This document shows, piece by piece, positions 37,301-46,848 of a stretch of DNA of 64,000 bases. This stretch comes from Limonium bicolor (Eukaryota > Streptophyta > Magnoliopsida > Caryophyllales > Plumbaginaceae): assembly GCA_023374045.1 (NCBI GenBank), contig CM041782.1, forward strand, positions 185,460,925-185,524,924. Reading direction: 5' to 3'. The position numbers and the translations under genes were made by a program. Numbering within the stretch: the first letter of the stretch is position 1; every line of letters begins with the position of its first letter. The notes below the pieces were generated by a model. The model was not told the origin of the DNA. It made no database searches and was given only the letters and a program-made list of their open reading frames with translations.

Positions 37301-38626
37301 ACGGAAGCAAGGAGGAAAGGTTAAGGTAGATTTATGCATGATTTTACCATGAAAAAGGCTAGTTGGGATCTTCCTCCTTCCTTCCATGAACCCAGCCGTG
37401 ATGTCTTCATCTTTTACCAGCCAACAATAGCTAGAACAAGAGCAGCTCTCCATTGAAGCTTGCTGGTCTTCTCGGTTTGGAAGGAGAAAGAAGAGAGGGT
37501 TTGAGTTGCTGGTTTCGACTGAGAGAAAATAATGAGGAGGAGAAGTCAAATTTTGACTCTTAATGTAATAATACTCCTTTACGATGATGTGGGGATGAGT
37601 CACCAATGAGAAGATATTTTGCTGGGGTTTCTTAATGAGGAGGGAAGCTCATTAGGCAGCGGCAAGGGAGTCAAGGTAAGAAGGATCATCACGACTTTGT
37701 TTAAATAATATATGTAACGTGGATGAAATTCCTTTAAGGAGTAACCCATACTGACCCACTTCTAATTGAGTTTTGGCTGTTAAAAGATAAGGATGACTCA
37801 AATAGGAGCGGAAAGGAGTAGTTACGGTGGGAAAGTTTGGTTTGTTTAGCTAATATTATATAGTAGTAAAAAGCTACTTTAATAAAGTAAGTTTTAAGCC
37901 ATGGATATATTTTGAGTATGGCCGGCTAATTAGACACGGGAAAGGCTCCTAATTGAGCGGCATTATATGGTCAAGGTCAAAGAAATAAGTTTGACCATTG
38001 ACTAGATTAAAGAACCACATGTTATATAAATGTACTATTCACAATCAAGGCACATATTTTTGATTTTTTTGAAAAACTTTGAATTATACACTCTAATGTG
38101 GTACGTTATGTCACATTAGTATATTTAAGGGTATTTAAGACCCTAAAATCAAACAAAACTCGTTTGGAGACAATCACTCAAATGTGCTTTAAGGAAGCTT
38201 AGTGCACATTTTGTGTTAAAACTTGTTTTTAAGTTTTTTTTTCTTTGGTAACTAATTAGTTACATCCATTACATTATTACTAAGCTTATGAATTAGATTT
38301 GGAGTCAAACGGAGGTCACATGACCTTTAAAGCTTGTTTAGAGCACATTTTGCTCTAAGTGACTTTTAAGTATGTTAATGCTGGTTCTTGATGTTGAAGT
38401 GTTTTCCAATAATTTTAGTACGTTCATTTATGTTTTAATATGCTTAGGACAAAATTTTAGGTCCTAAGGAGTTCATTTGGGTATATATTTACCCTTAACG
38501 GTCAAAAGGTGCAATAATTGCTTTATGTTGACCATTGTTGTTTTTAAATTGATTTTAAGGCATGTTTAGGCCTTAATTTAATTGATTAAATGTTTAATCA
38601 ATGTTATATTAATTAGGGGTATTTCA
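34347..38626 (-). repeat. Element A 5' LTR, remaining part after B insertion
   Basis: Continues the LTR broken at 11609, beginning with the right TTTTT duplication (34347-34351). It matches about 505-4769. The LTR start (TGAAATACCCC on the minus strand) is at 38626. AT-rich, no recognised gene except the small LTR ORF at 37280-37606. Confidence 0.93.
37280..37606 (-). CDS. Small LTR-internal ORF, 108 codons (copy 2)
   Basis: Second copy of the frame at 3420-3746, same length, with a few substitutions near the N terminus. Sense to element A. Function unknown; it may be a leader ORF or chance. Confidence 0.25.
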   Translation of the reverse strand: MVTHPHIIVKEYYYIKSQNLTSPPHYFLSVETSNSNPLFFLLPNREDQQASMESCSCSSYCWLVKDEDITAGFMEGRRKIPTSLFHGKIMHKSTLTFPPCFRFCTLSF

Positions 38627-39178
38627 GTCATTATAGGACCTGAGTATCTAGAACAAGTACAAGCAAAAGTATGCCAGATCCGGGCTAACATGAAGGCAGC
38701 TCAGGATAGGCAGAAATCATACGCCGATGTGCGCAGATGTGACCTGGAGTTCACCGTGGGCGACCAGGTATTTCTTAGAGTATCCCCGATGAAGGGAGTG
38801 TTTCGTTTTGGCCAGAAAGGCAAGTTGAGCCCGAAATATGTGGGACCCTATGTTGTGACAGAGCGGATAGGCCTGATAGCTTACAAGATAGATTTACCTG
38901 CTGAGCTGGGCAAGGTACATGATGTATTTCATGTGTCCCAGTTGAAGAAATATATGTCTCATCCGTGTCATGTACTTCAGCCCGAAAGGCTAACGTTAGA
39001 GCCGACCATGCGATCAGTGGAGACTCCCGTACGGATTCTGGACACTAAGACTCAAGACACTCGCCATAAGTCTGTTCGTCTGGTGAAGGTCCTCTGGTCT
39101 AACCAGGACGTTGAGGAGGCCACCTGGGAGCTGGAAGATAAGATGATGGGGAAGTACCCGTCGTTGTTTACTCCTTAG
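38627..39178 (+). pseudogene. pol: Element D integrase C-terminal domain with chromodomain-like tail (fragment)
   Basis: Open from the A insertion site to the stop at 39176-39178. The frame carries the integrase C-terminal fold found in Tekay/Del chromoviruses (about 38690-38960, with [13 protein letters not shown] and [10 protein letters not shown]), then a linker, then a chromodomain-like end (KVLWSNQDVEEATWELED). In chromoviruses this tail steers insertion toward heterochromatin. The catalytic core is missing from the window, cut off by element A. Unlike the same region in C it has no frameshift. The extra N-terminal codons that can be read from 38582 belong to the LTR of A and are not part of the protein. 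Confidence 0.9.
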
Positions 39179-39454
39179 ATTTTGTATGTATAGGGTACGG
39201 GGCGTACCCCTTTTAAGGGGGGTAGAGCCGTTTCGGTTATGTATGTACGACATGTATTGTAATACATTGTCTATGTTGTTATGTTACAGACCGTTGTGTC
39301 TGAATGATATTATGTTGCTTGGACCTTGAGTCTGATGTTATGTAAAGTATGTTTGTTATGAAAGTGTTGTTTTATAAGTATCCCCGTGTTCTAATATTAA
39401 AGATGTGAGGGAAGTGTGAACTTTAGGGACAAAGTTCTTTTAAGGGGGGTAGAT
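39179..39454 (+). other. Element D 3' untranslated stretch with hairpin/PPT-like tract and PPT
   Basis: A hairpin GGGTACG/CGTACCC (39193-39209) is followed by TTTTAAGGGGGGTAGAG, 15 bases after the stop codon. The true PPT AAGGGGGGTAGAT is at 39442-39454. Confidence 0.8.
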
Positions 39455-40317
39455 TGAAATACCCCAAACCTTTATATGTTGTTTAAATATTAAATTATGG
39501 TATATTAAGGCTAAATAGTGCCTTAGAAACATTGGTGAACAATTTAAACCAATGAAAACACTGTAAAATACCATAAAGGCAATTAGAGCGAAAATGTGCT
39601 CTATGCTTGGGATAACCTTGGTTAGGACTATAAGAGCTTACCAAGACCTTATTTACATGTTAATGAACATGTTAAATCAATTACCAAAGAAAACCTAGCT
39701 TTAAAACAAGTTAAAACACAAAATGTGTTTTAAGGAGTCTTAACGCACATTTTTGAAAAATTGTCTTGTAAATGGGTTTCGAATGGCTAAATGTCCATCA
39801 TTAGTCTTTAATTAACATGTGTACTACTTAGTATCACATTAGGAAGTCTAAATCAGTGGGAAATCAAAATTTTCACAATTATGTGCATTGATTTGTGAAT
39901 AGTGACTAAATAGTGCTAGTTTAAGACATTAGTCAACATAAGTCAATTGATTGGTCAACAAAGACCATAAAACACCCCATTTGACTAAGGGGGCCGGTTT
40001 TCAAGTATGACTCACCATACTTAGCTAGTTAAATAAGCAAGGAAAGTTAATAAAGTAAAAGTACTATTTGCTTTTACATAAATATCTTTTGAAACTTACC
40101 TCTTTCTTCACCTTCTTCATTTGCCACTCATTCCCACCGTCTCCAACCTCTCTTCTTCCTTCCTCTATCGGTTTTGCTACAGCGCACACCTCACCTCCAT
40201 CTTTCATTGCCATTATCTCTTAGCTACATGTACCAAATTAAATTCTAAGACCACCATTCTCTTAATCTCATCAAGCTCTTCAACTTTGTCTTCTCAAAAT
40301 TCCAAAAGCTCCATTTC
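39455..40317 (+). repeat. Element D 3' LTR (5' part only)
   Basis: Starts TGAAATACCCCAAACC. Similar to but clearly diverged from the LTR of C. Broken by C after CCATTTC, where ATTTC would be the 5-bp duplication; the other side lies outside the window. Confidence 0.88.
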
Positions 40318-42413
40318 TGAAATACCCCAAACCTAGTTATGTTGTTTAAACATTTAAATATTGTATATTAAGACTAAAAAGAGTCTTAGAAGCATTAGTA
40401 AACAAATCTAAACGATAGCAAACACAAAATGTGCTTTAAGGTCAATAAGAGCCAAAATGTGCTCTAAGCTTGGGATAAGCTTGGTTAAGACCTAATGAAC
40501 TTACCAAGACCTTATTTATATACTAATGAATATATTAAACCAATTAGCAAAGAAAACCAAGCTTGAAAACAAGTTAAAACACAAAATATGCTTTAAGGAT
40601 TCTTAAAGCACATTTTTGAAAAATTATCTTGTAAATGAGTTTTGAATGGCTAAATGTCCATCATTACTCTTTAATTAACATGTGTACTATATAGTATCAC
40701 ATTTGGAAGTCTATATCAATGGGAAATCAAAAATTTTACTTCTATGTGCCTTGTTTTTATGAATAGTGACTTTTATAAGCTAGTTTGTAACATATGTTAT
40801 AATAAGTAATTAAATTGACAAATAAAGACTAAAGTACCCCTAAGTACTATTGGGGGCCAGTTTTTAAGGTGTGGTGACTCACCACCCTTGTTAATATGTT
40901 AAGTAAATAAAAGATGACTACTTAGTTACTATTTACTTTATTAAGTACAAATATCTTCTAAAAGCAAGACTTATCTCATTTGCTTCATTCTTTCTTGCAT
41001 TCCCACCGTCTCCAACACTTCACCTTCTCCATTTCCTTGCTCTCTCTCACTGTAATACACCACCTCCATCAAAACTCCATCTTTGATCTCTTGTTATTTC
41101 TAGCTCACTTAACCAAATCAAAAACAAACACCACCATTCTCTTAGTCTCATCAAGCTCTTCATTCCTACCTTCTCAAAACTTCAAGACCACCATTTCGGT
41201 GCCATGGAGTTCCACCATTGAAGGAGCTTGAGCTTATATTTCTACATATTATTGTTCTCCCTTGCTTCTAGGTAAGGAATCTCAAATAAAAACTTCATTT
41301 CCTCCATGTTTTGTTGTTGACCGAAAATGCCCATTGAAGGTGCTCTTTATATGGCTTTGTTGTAGCTTCATTCCAACCTTTCAAGGACTAGGTGGAGTCC
41401 TCTCTTGATAGATATTCAAACTCTCTTCAAAGACCAAGGTAAAACAACTACATTAATGTTTTTGAAATAATGTAAACCTAGGGTTTACAATGAGATGAAG
41501 CATTAAGCTTGTATACTCATTACATTGCTTGTATATTGTTTAGTAGTTGACAAGGAATCAAGTACCTAGCCGATTTTAAACAAGAAAGAAGTTTGTGTGA
41601 AAAGAGGTAAACATGCTAACCTAATGTGTTTAATGCCTTAGGAGAAATGAGCTTATAATGCTTGTTAAAACTACCTAAAGAGCAAATGGTAAATGACCTA
41701 GTGAGATGTTCTCAAGGAGACTAGTAAAAGGACATATGTGTTGTTGTATGTAATTGCAGGTTAAATGCATATATATTGTGGAAATTCAGTGTTTAAGGGT
41801 TATGCACTTTAAGGGCCAAAGTGCCATGCAATTTAAATTATGCACTATATTGTGATGTAGTGTAAATTTGGTGAAACTTTGTGTGTGAGAGTGTTCTTGG
41901 TGAATTTAGGTGTTCTTGGGTGCTTAATGGAGAAAACAAAGTGTTTTGGCTTAGTAATGTTTTAGGAGAATCCATGTCAAAATTTAGGTAAGAAGCAAGA
42001 AGTTCTAAGTGATTACATAAGGTTTGGTGAACTAGAAATGTTGGAAATGCTGAAGTATTTTACAAGAGGAGAAATAATGTCTTAAGGTGTTCTAGGTAAA
42101 AAAAAGGGACTTAGACATCAACTAGGGTTTAAGTGGTAAGAAATGATGCTTGGGAGATGATGTTAAAATGAGGAGAAAGCATTTTGGGATAGTAGTTATC
42201 ATAGGTATGAAACACCACTTAGAAAACTAAGGAGGAAATAACATAAGTGTTAGGAATTTCGGTATGAAATGAGTAAGTGTTTAAGGTGATTGATAATGAA
42301 TTTCATGGATGTTATATGTGGATATAAGTGTACCAAATGTGGTTAGAAAACATTAGGAGGCTTTAGGAGAAGTTTGGTGAAGATTTGACAAGTTTGGGCA
42401 AGTTTTGGTGGCG

Positions 42414-42815
42414 TCCGACCCAGGGGTCCGACCCAAGTTTGGGTCAGACAGCCTCTGTTAGACGTCAGGAAATTGTTCTGGAACGGTCCAACCCAGAGGA
42501 CTTGGGTCGGACGTGGGTCGGACGGTCATGTTTTGAAGGACGGAAAATGTTCTGGAATGGTCCGACCCAGTCGAGTGAGTCGGACGTGGGTTGGACGGTC
42601 GTGTTTTGTAAGGCGGTAAAAGTTCTGTAATGGTCCGACCCAGTCGAGTGAGTCGGACATGGGTCGGACATGTATGTACAAAGGTCGATAAAATCTCTGG
42701 AATGGTCCGACCCAGAAGGTTGGGTCGGACATGGGTCGGACAAGTTATGTTTTTCAAACCCGAAAATCACTGGAAGGGTCCGACCCAGTTGGGGGTCGGA
42801 CGGTGGGTCGGACAG
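42414..42815 (+). repeat. About 73-bp-period hairpin array in C LTR
   Basis: GGTCC(G/A)ACCC arms recur at 42485, 42559, 42632, 42704 and 42777, each paired with GGGTCGGAC a short way on. Spacers contain CTGGAAT-like words also found in the E array. Confidence 0.88.
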
Positions 42816-43760
42816 ACCAAAACTTATGAAAAAAAATAAATAAATAAAGAATGTGACAAATGTAGTTAACCTTAGGGGGGTATAATGTAGGTAAGGAAGG
42901 ATTAGTTGGGTATTAAAACATGTCATACAATCATGTTAAACATTTAGTAAGTTTGAAGTTAAGTAAATAATTAACCGACATTCTTAAACCTGTATAGGAG
43001 TGACCTACGGTGGAAATCAATCGAAGCAAGGACCAAGGTATGGTTTTCTTGCATTCTGTTGCCTACCGGTTTACACCGGCTTGTGTGTTGTTTGTTTTTC
43101 TGTGTGTTTATGACTTGTAAGATTAAACCATGTAAAGAGTTTACAGTTGTTAAATATTATTATGTTGTTAAGTATGACTCTCTCTTCCCTTGTGTGTGTC
43201 TAACAAGGCTCGATCTATATTTGTGAATTGTGTATTGAGTTCAATAATGAACTGCTAACAAGTGCTAACGGGGGAAGTGAGGAGTCCGGTCTGTTCCGGC
43301 CACGCGTGTGAGTATGGGAGTCGATGTCATAACCGGTTCAATTCTCTTTGTATGTTATGAATGTTTTCCAATTTGGTTTGCAACCTTCCCTTTAGCTTAA
43401 CCATGGCTATTTTACTGACTCACGTCGGGCCACAGGGGCATACTATGTGTTATTTCGGTGGGCTTGGATCACTATATCCGAGGCACCTTGTGTTAAGTTA
43501 TCCGTTCAATCTAACAGGACGGTAACGAGTTATGTAACGAGCTTAGCATGAGCATGGCAACATTCTCTAGGCTCTCTATGGGGACTAACTGTGTTGGTTC
43601 TCTTCCTAAAAGGAATTGTTCTTGCGTGATGTGTGTGATGTTGTGTACAATACCCATGTTATCTATATGTATAAGTTGTGTGTTTTAAAATGAATGCCAT
43701 GTCATCATGACAAATAGTTACGCGCATCCCGGTAGCCGATGGGCTGCGCGTTAACCATAC

Positions 43761-43789
43761 CAGCCAAGGGTTGCTGACCCCCTCGGGGG
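43761..43789 (+). other. Stacked hairpins near the C LTR end
   Basis: CAGC/GCTG is followed by CCCCC-TC-GGGGG, then GCAGG. Equivalent to 15450-15475 of B. Confidence 0.55.
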
Positions 43790-44182
43790 CTCCATATTTC
43801 TTTTACTGCAGGATGAGGATCGAAGAAGCGGAATGGCTTTAGATTCTAGGATGCAGGTTTACTTTGATCACTTTTGGATGTTGGCCCGGGATGCGCCTGT
43901 GCTCCCGTGGCGTTATATATTTTGGTAGTGAACAGTTTACAGTGATAGTATACAGTAAAGGATGTAAGTAAACACTCGGTATTATGTTAATGTATATGTG
44001 GTTATTAGTTCTATGCTCGGGAGTCTGATCATCAGACCGATACACTTGTATTTATTCAGCCTTGTTAACCACATGGGTGGTTGACGGCGTTGTAGCACCA
44101 ATCGTTTAGATATTGTTTAGTTGTTTAATTTCTGCTGCGATTTCAAGTAATGTCATGTGCGTAGTAGGGGTGTTACAAAAAG

Positions 44183-44210
44183 TGGTATCAGAGCGATACT
44201 TCGCTCTGAT
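44183..44210 (+). other. Element C PBS with overlapping hairpin
   Basis: PBS TGGTATCAGAGC at 44183-44194, five bases after the LTR. ATCAGAGCGA and TCGCTCTGAT form a 10-bp stem with loop TACT. Confidence 0.9.
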
Positions 44211-44394
44211 GACTAGAATACCGAGCTTAGGAATATACCGAGTTAGGAAACCTAACTACAGTTACCTAAGTAAACAGTTATGGAAAGGTTAACCACTAAC
44301 TAAGTGTGGAGATACCTTATTATCGGGAAGCGTTACAACCGTTGGACCGATAAGTGTGCAAGCATATTGCTAATGAATGTTCGTGTGAATTCAA

Positions 44395-45069
44395 ATGTCA
44401 GGTCGACCGAGAGGTAGAGGCCGTGGACACGGCAATGGAGATACGGGTGACCAGGGCGAGAATACTACGGCTCAGGTTATGGCTGAGGCAGTAGCAGCCG
44501 CCGTAGCCCAGATGGTACCCCAAATAGTAGCTACGATGCAGCAAGGGCAACAGCCCGGAGTTCAACCACCACCGCCACCGCCACGAGAGACCAACTGGGT
44601 CAAGGTGTTGGCTGATCTGAGGCCACCATCATTCAGTGGGGAGACCGACCCTCGTAAATTGGAGGCGTACATCTCCGAGATGGAGACCGCCTTCGAGACC
44701 TTAGCAGTACCTGAGGAGGTCAAGGTTCGACTTGCCGCATATTACTTGAAGGGTTCGGCACAAAGCTGGTGGAAGCTAGTACAGGAGGGCAGAGTGGCTG
44801 ACCCGACCTTTCAGTGGAGGGAGTACACGGCTCTGCTGCGAGCCAAGTACTACCCGATACACGTGCAAGAGGCCAAACGCCTGGAGCTGGACAATCTGAG
44901 GCAAGGGGATAAGATGACGGTAGATGAGTATTACTCAGCCTTCATCGGACTTGTCCACCTGCTACCGGATCTGGGTTACTCAGACCGGATTCTTGTGAAC
45001 CGTTTCTACAACGGACTGAGCTACCGCCTACGCTACGGCATGGGGCCAACTGGATATACTACTTTGCAG
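44395..45069 (+). CDS. gag: Element C gag, exon 1 (capsid region)
   Basis: 225 codons from ATG, about 200 bases after the PBS. The N terminus is Gly/Arg-rich (MSGRPRGRGRG), then an Ala-rich stretch and a poly-Pro linker, then a retrotransposon Gag domain from about residue 75 with LRPPSFSGETDP, AAYYLKGSAQSWW and LRAKYYP. Gag forms the virus-like particle. The reading frame continues past TTGCAG into a GT and soon stops; comparison with E shows that TTGCAG|GT is a splice donor and that gag goes on at 45165. No break is seen in this exon. Confidence 0.9.
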
Positions 45070-45164
45070 GTAATGGGACTACAGTGTGATGTGAATAAGT
45101 ATGTACAATGTGCTAATGTGATGTGAATTTGTTTGGCGGGGCATAACTGAAACCCTAAATATAG
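45070..45164 (+). other. Gag intron 1 of element C (95 bp, phase 0)
   Basis: GTAATG to ATATAG. Skipping it keeps the frame and joins ...TTLQ to ECYHAAA. Element E has an intron at the same codon boundary (61895-61782), also followed by ECYHAA, with unrelated intron sequence and different length. Confidence 0.8.
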
Positions 45165-45423
45165 GAGTGCTACCATGCCGCTGCAATTGTGGAGATCACC
45201 GTCCATCTGAGGGACGAGGAGAATGCGCTCAAGCGCAAAGCCATGAACGAGGGCCAGGGCACGCAAGGGCAATGGGGAGGAAAGAAGAAGAAGTCATACC
45301 CCCAGTCCCAGAAAGGACAGCAACAGGGTGGCAAGGGCCAGACCCAGACCACCACTGCTGAGGAGCCTCTACCGCTCACCTATGCGTATGCGGCCAAGCC
45401 CCTACGTTCTTACCCACCCAAGG
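45165..45423 (+). CDS. gag: Element C gag, exon 2
   Basis: 86 codons plus one base, open throughout. Begins ECYHAAAIVEITVHLRDE; the middle is Lys/Gln-rich; it ends AAKPLRSYPPKG. The corresponding exon of E is also open, with the same start and the end AAKPLRSHPPKG. It links the capsid domain to the zinc knuckles. Confidence 0.82.
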
Positions 45424-45505
45424 GTAATTAATAAACTTCAATACCGAAGTCTAGTGTGTGTTATTAACTTGTGAAGTATGTACTGAGTGTGTGATGTGTT
45501 AGCAG
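45424..45505 (+). other. Gag intron 2 of element C (82 bp, phase 1)
   Basis: AAGG|GTAATT to TTAGCAG|CT. Removing it brings exon 2 into frame with the zinc knuckles. E has the same donor context, AAGG|GTAAAT, at 61510. Confidence 0.75.
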
Positions 45506-45847
45506 CTAACACGGGCTCTGGACCGGAGCGCCACTATTAATGCAAGTGGTGTAACGGAGACCATCCCGGCAAGGACTGCAGGGGTAATGATGTGCAGTGC
45601 CGATACTGCAAAAAGATGGGTCACCGCGACTATGAGTGCTGGCAGAACCCGAACAGTAGGAACTACAGGCCCAAGGGGCAATGGAAGGGTAAGGCCACTG
45701 TGACCACCGATGGCCCGAAGACGGCGAATTAGCCACCCCCGGATCAGAGGTACACAGATTCCTAGAAGGGGAAGGGGTCGGGGTCCGGCAAGGCCGCCCT
45801 GAATGTTGTGGACCGGTCTGAGGCGCCAGGGCCCTCTTCTAGACCAG
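45506..45847 (+). pseudogene. gag: Element C gag, exon 3 (two zinc knuckles), three stop codons
   Basis: Nucleocapsid part, which binds RNA. First knuckle CKWCNGDHPGKDC (one residue shorter than the usual CX2CX4HX4C between the second Cys and His); second knuckle CRYCKKMGHRDYEC is canonical. In-frame stops lie at 45538-45540 (TAA), 45730-45732 (TAG) and 45763-45765 (TAG), so a full Gag-Pol could not be made from this copy. The TAGs are consistent with C-to-T change of CAG. The exon ends CCAG|GTACC in phase 1, matching the acceptor at 46915. Confidence 0.78.
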
Positions 45848-46099
45848 GTACCGCCTAAACTATTGAGTGAAATAAGTGTTTGCATACCGCATTTCATGCA
45901 TGTGTGTTAGTGAGTTTAAGTAAACAACCATGTGAGTAAATAATTAAAGTATAGTGTGAAAGTCACCTAATTAGGTAATTCTAAACTTAAAGGAACCTTC
46001 AATATATGTTATCCAATCCCACCCACACCAAACCCTGAAGAAACTAGCATCGGCAACACCGACTTTCCAATGGAGCAATGTTAGGTCATCCAACCAGGT

Positions 46100-46732
46100 A
46101 TGGTACTCTTAAATGGATACCTGACGCCGGAAGCACAAATCCATATCATCCGACGATGCGACGAACTTGGAGCAAAACCAGGAGGTTTCTACACACCCGA
46201 ATACCCGAACGGATCAAGAATGCAATTGAAGATGATGTGCATGGGTAAGGACTGGAACCCTTACACCAAGACATATCAAGAAGTGCGAGCTGAAGATGGA
46301 GCAGCAGTACCAAGTATACCTGAGGAGTTCCTTGCGGTTGTTAACCACGTCGTGGGAATTGCTCAACAAGTTGAAACGGATTCAATCCCAAATGTGAAAA
46401 CAGATCTATGCATTGTGAACTTCTACCAGAAAGGTGGATGGTTAGGTTTACACCAAGATAAGGATGAGTCACCCGAGTCTCTAAGTAAGGGAGTACCCGT
46501 GGTGTCTTGGTCCATTGGTGATACCGCAGTGTTTGTGTATGGCGAGCAGAAGCGTGCTGATCTCGCGAAGAAGCTAGTGTTGAAATTGGGAGACGTGTTA
46601 ATCATGGGTGGGCAGTTAAGGATGCTATACCATGGCATCAGGAAGATCAAACTGAATACCGCACCGTCGGCAGTGATCAATGCCACACACATGAAACCCG
46701 GACGTTTGAATTTGACCTTCAGACAGTTTTAA
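46100..46732 (+). CDS. AlkB-type 2-oxoglutarate/Fe(II) dioxygenase carried by element C
   Basis: 210 codons from the Met at 46100. The C-terminal three quarters is an AlkB dioxygenase core: iron ligands H118 and D120 in LHQDKDE, H178 in LYHGI, and 2-oxoglutarate-binding R202 and R208 in GRLNLTFR. AlkB enzymes remove methyl groups from nucleic-acid bases oxidatively. It most resembles, from memory, the plant ALKBH1-like (1B/1D) branch rather than the ALKBH9/10 m6A demethylases. Homologous codons continue upstream to about 45990, where E has its start, but here a TAG (46082-46084) replaces the CAG of E, and no ATG aligns with the E start. This copy can therefore start only at 46100, losing about 42 residues. 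Sense to gag-pol; an AATAAA lies 111 bases downstream. Confidence 0.88.
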   Translation: MVLLNGYLTPEAQIHIIRRCDELGAKPGGFYTPEYPNGSRMQLKMMCMGKDWNPYTKTYQEVRAEDGAAVPSIPEEFLAVVNHVVGIAQQVETDSIPNVKTDLCIVNFYQKGGWLGLHQDKDESPESLSKGVPVVSWSIGDTAVFVYGEQKRADLAKKLVLKLGDVLIMGGQLRMLYHGIRKIKLNTAPSAVINATHMKPGRLNLTFRQF

Positions 46733-46842
46733 GCCTTGTATAATTATGTGATGTGTTGAACCAGTGTATGTTAAGGATGTTGTAAGTGTTAATCATGGCG
46801 ACAATATAAGCCAACGAATGTTGTAAAAAGAGTGTGTTAATG

Positions 46843-46848
46843 AATAAA
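46843..46848 (+). terminator. AATAAA downstream of AlkB inside intron 3 (C)
   Basis: A possible polyadenylation signal 111 bases after the AlkB stop and 66 bases before the acceptor. E has one in the equivalent interval. AT-rich context makes chance possible. Confidence 0.35.

Larger units (their letters stand above)
1..38631 (-). mobile_element. Element A: giant non-coding LTR retrotransposon (LARD-like), interrupted by element B
   Basis: A minus-strand element. Its 3' LTR starts left of the window and ends at 4769; the PPT is at 4770-4782, the PBS at 9811-9822, and the 5' LTR runs 9827-38626 with element B inside it. The sequence at 1-4769 recurs at about 11094-11609 plus 34347-38626. Each LTR is about 6.06 kb and the internal part about 5.05 kb, so the full element would be roughly 17 kb without B. 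No gag, protease, RT or integrase is recognisable. It lies in the integrase tail of element D: GTCAT at 38627-38631 is the expected 5-bp target duplication, its partner being left of the window. The large size, non-coding interior and intact cis signals fit a LARD-type non-autonomous element. Confidence 0.9.
38627..40317 (+). mobile_element. Element D: 3' end of an older Ty3/gypsy (Tekay-type) element
   Basis: Visible parts: the end of the integrase frame, a 3' untranslated stretch, PPT and the first 863 bases of the 3' LTR. The upstream part should lie left of the window beyond element A. The LTR is broken at 40317 by element C. Its sequence is close to that of C, so D and C are sister subfamilies. 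Confidence 0.92.
40318..44177 (+). repeat. Element C 5' LTR (3,860 bp)
   Basis: TGAAATACCCC to TGTTACA. It contains AAAATGTGC-type motifs near the start, a T/C-rich leader with splice-donor-like AGGTAAGG at about 41270, a hairpin minisatellite at 42414-42815, and stacked hairpins at 43761-43789. No coding region is recognised. Confidence 0.94.

Noticed and set aside
38582..38626. Start of the D integrase frame at 38582
   Set aside because: These codons lie in the LTR of element A; the integrase part starts only after the insertion junction at 38627.
42465..42926. Overlapping frames rich in repeated Arg-Pro-Thr or Gly-Arg-Thr in the C LTR
   Set aside because: They read through the 73-bp hairpin array; a period near a multiple of three keeps several frames open.
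46100..46732. AlkB as a host gene fragment inserted by chance in element C
   Set aside because: Element E carries a diverged homolog at the same position with the same intron borders.
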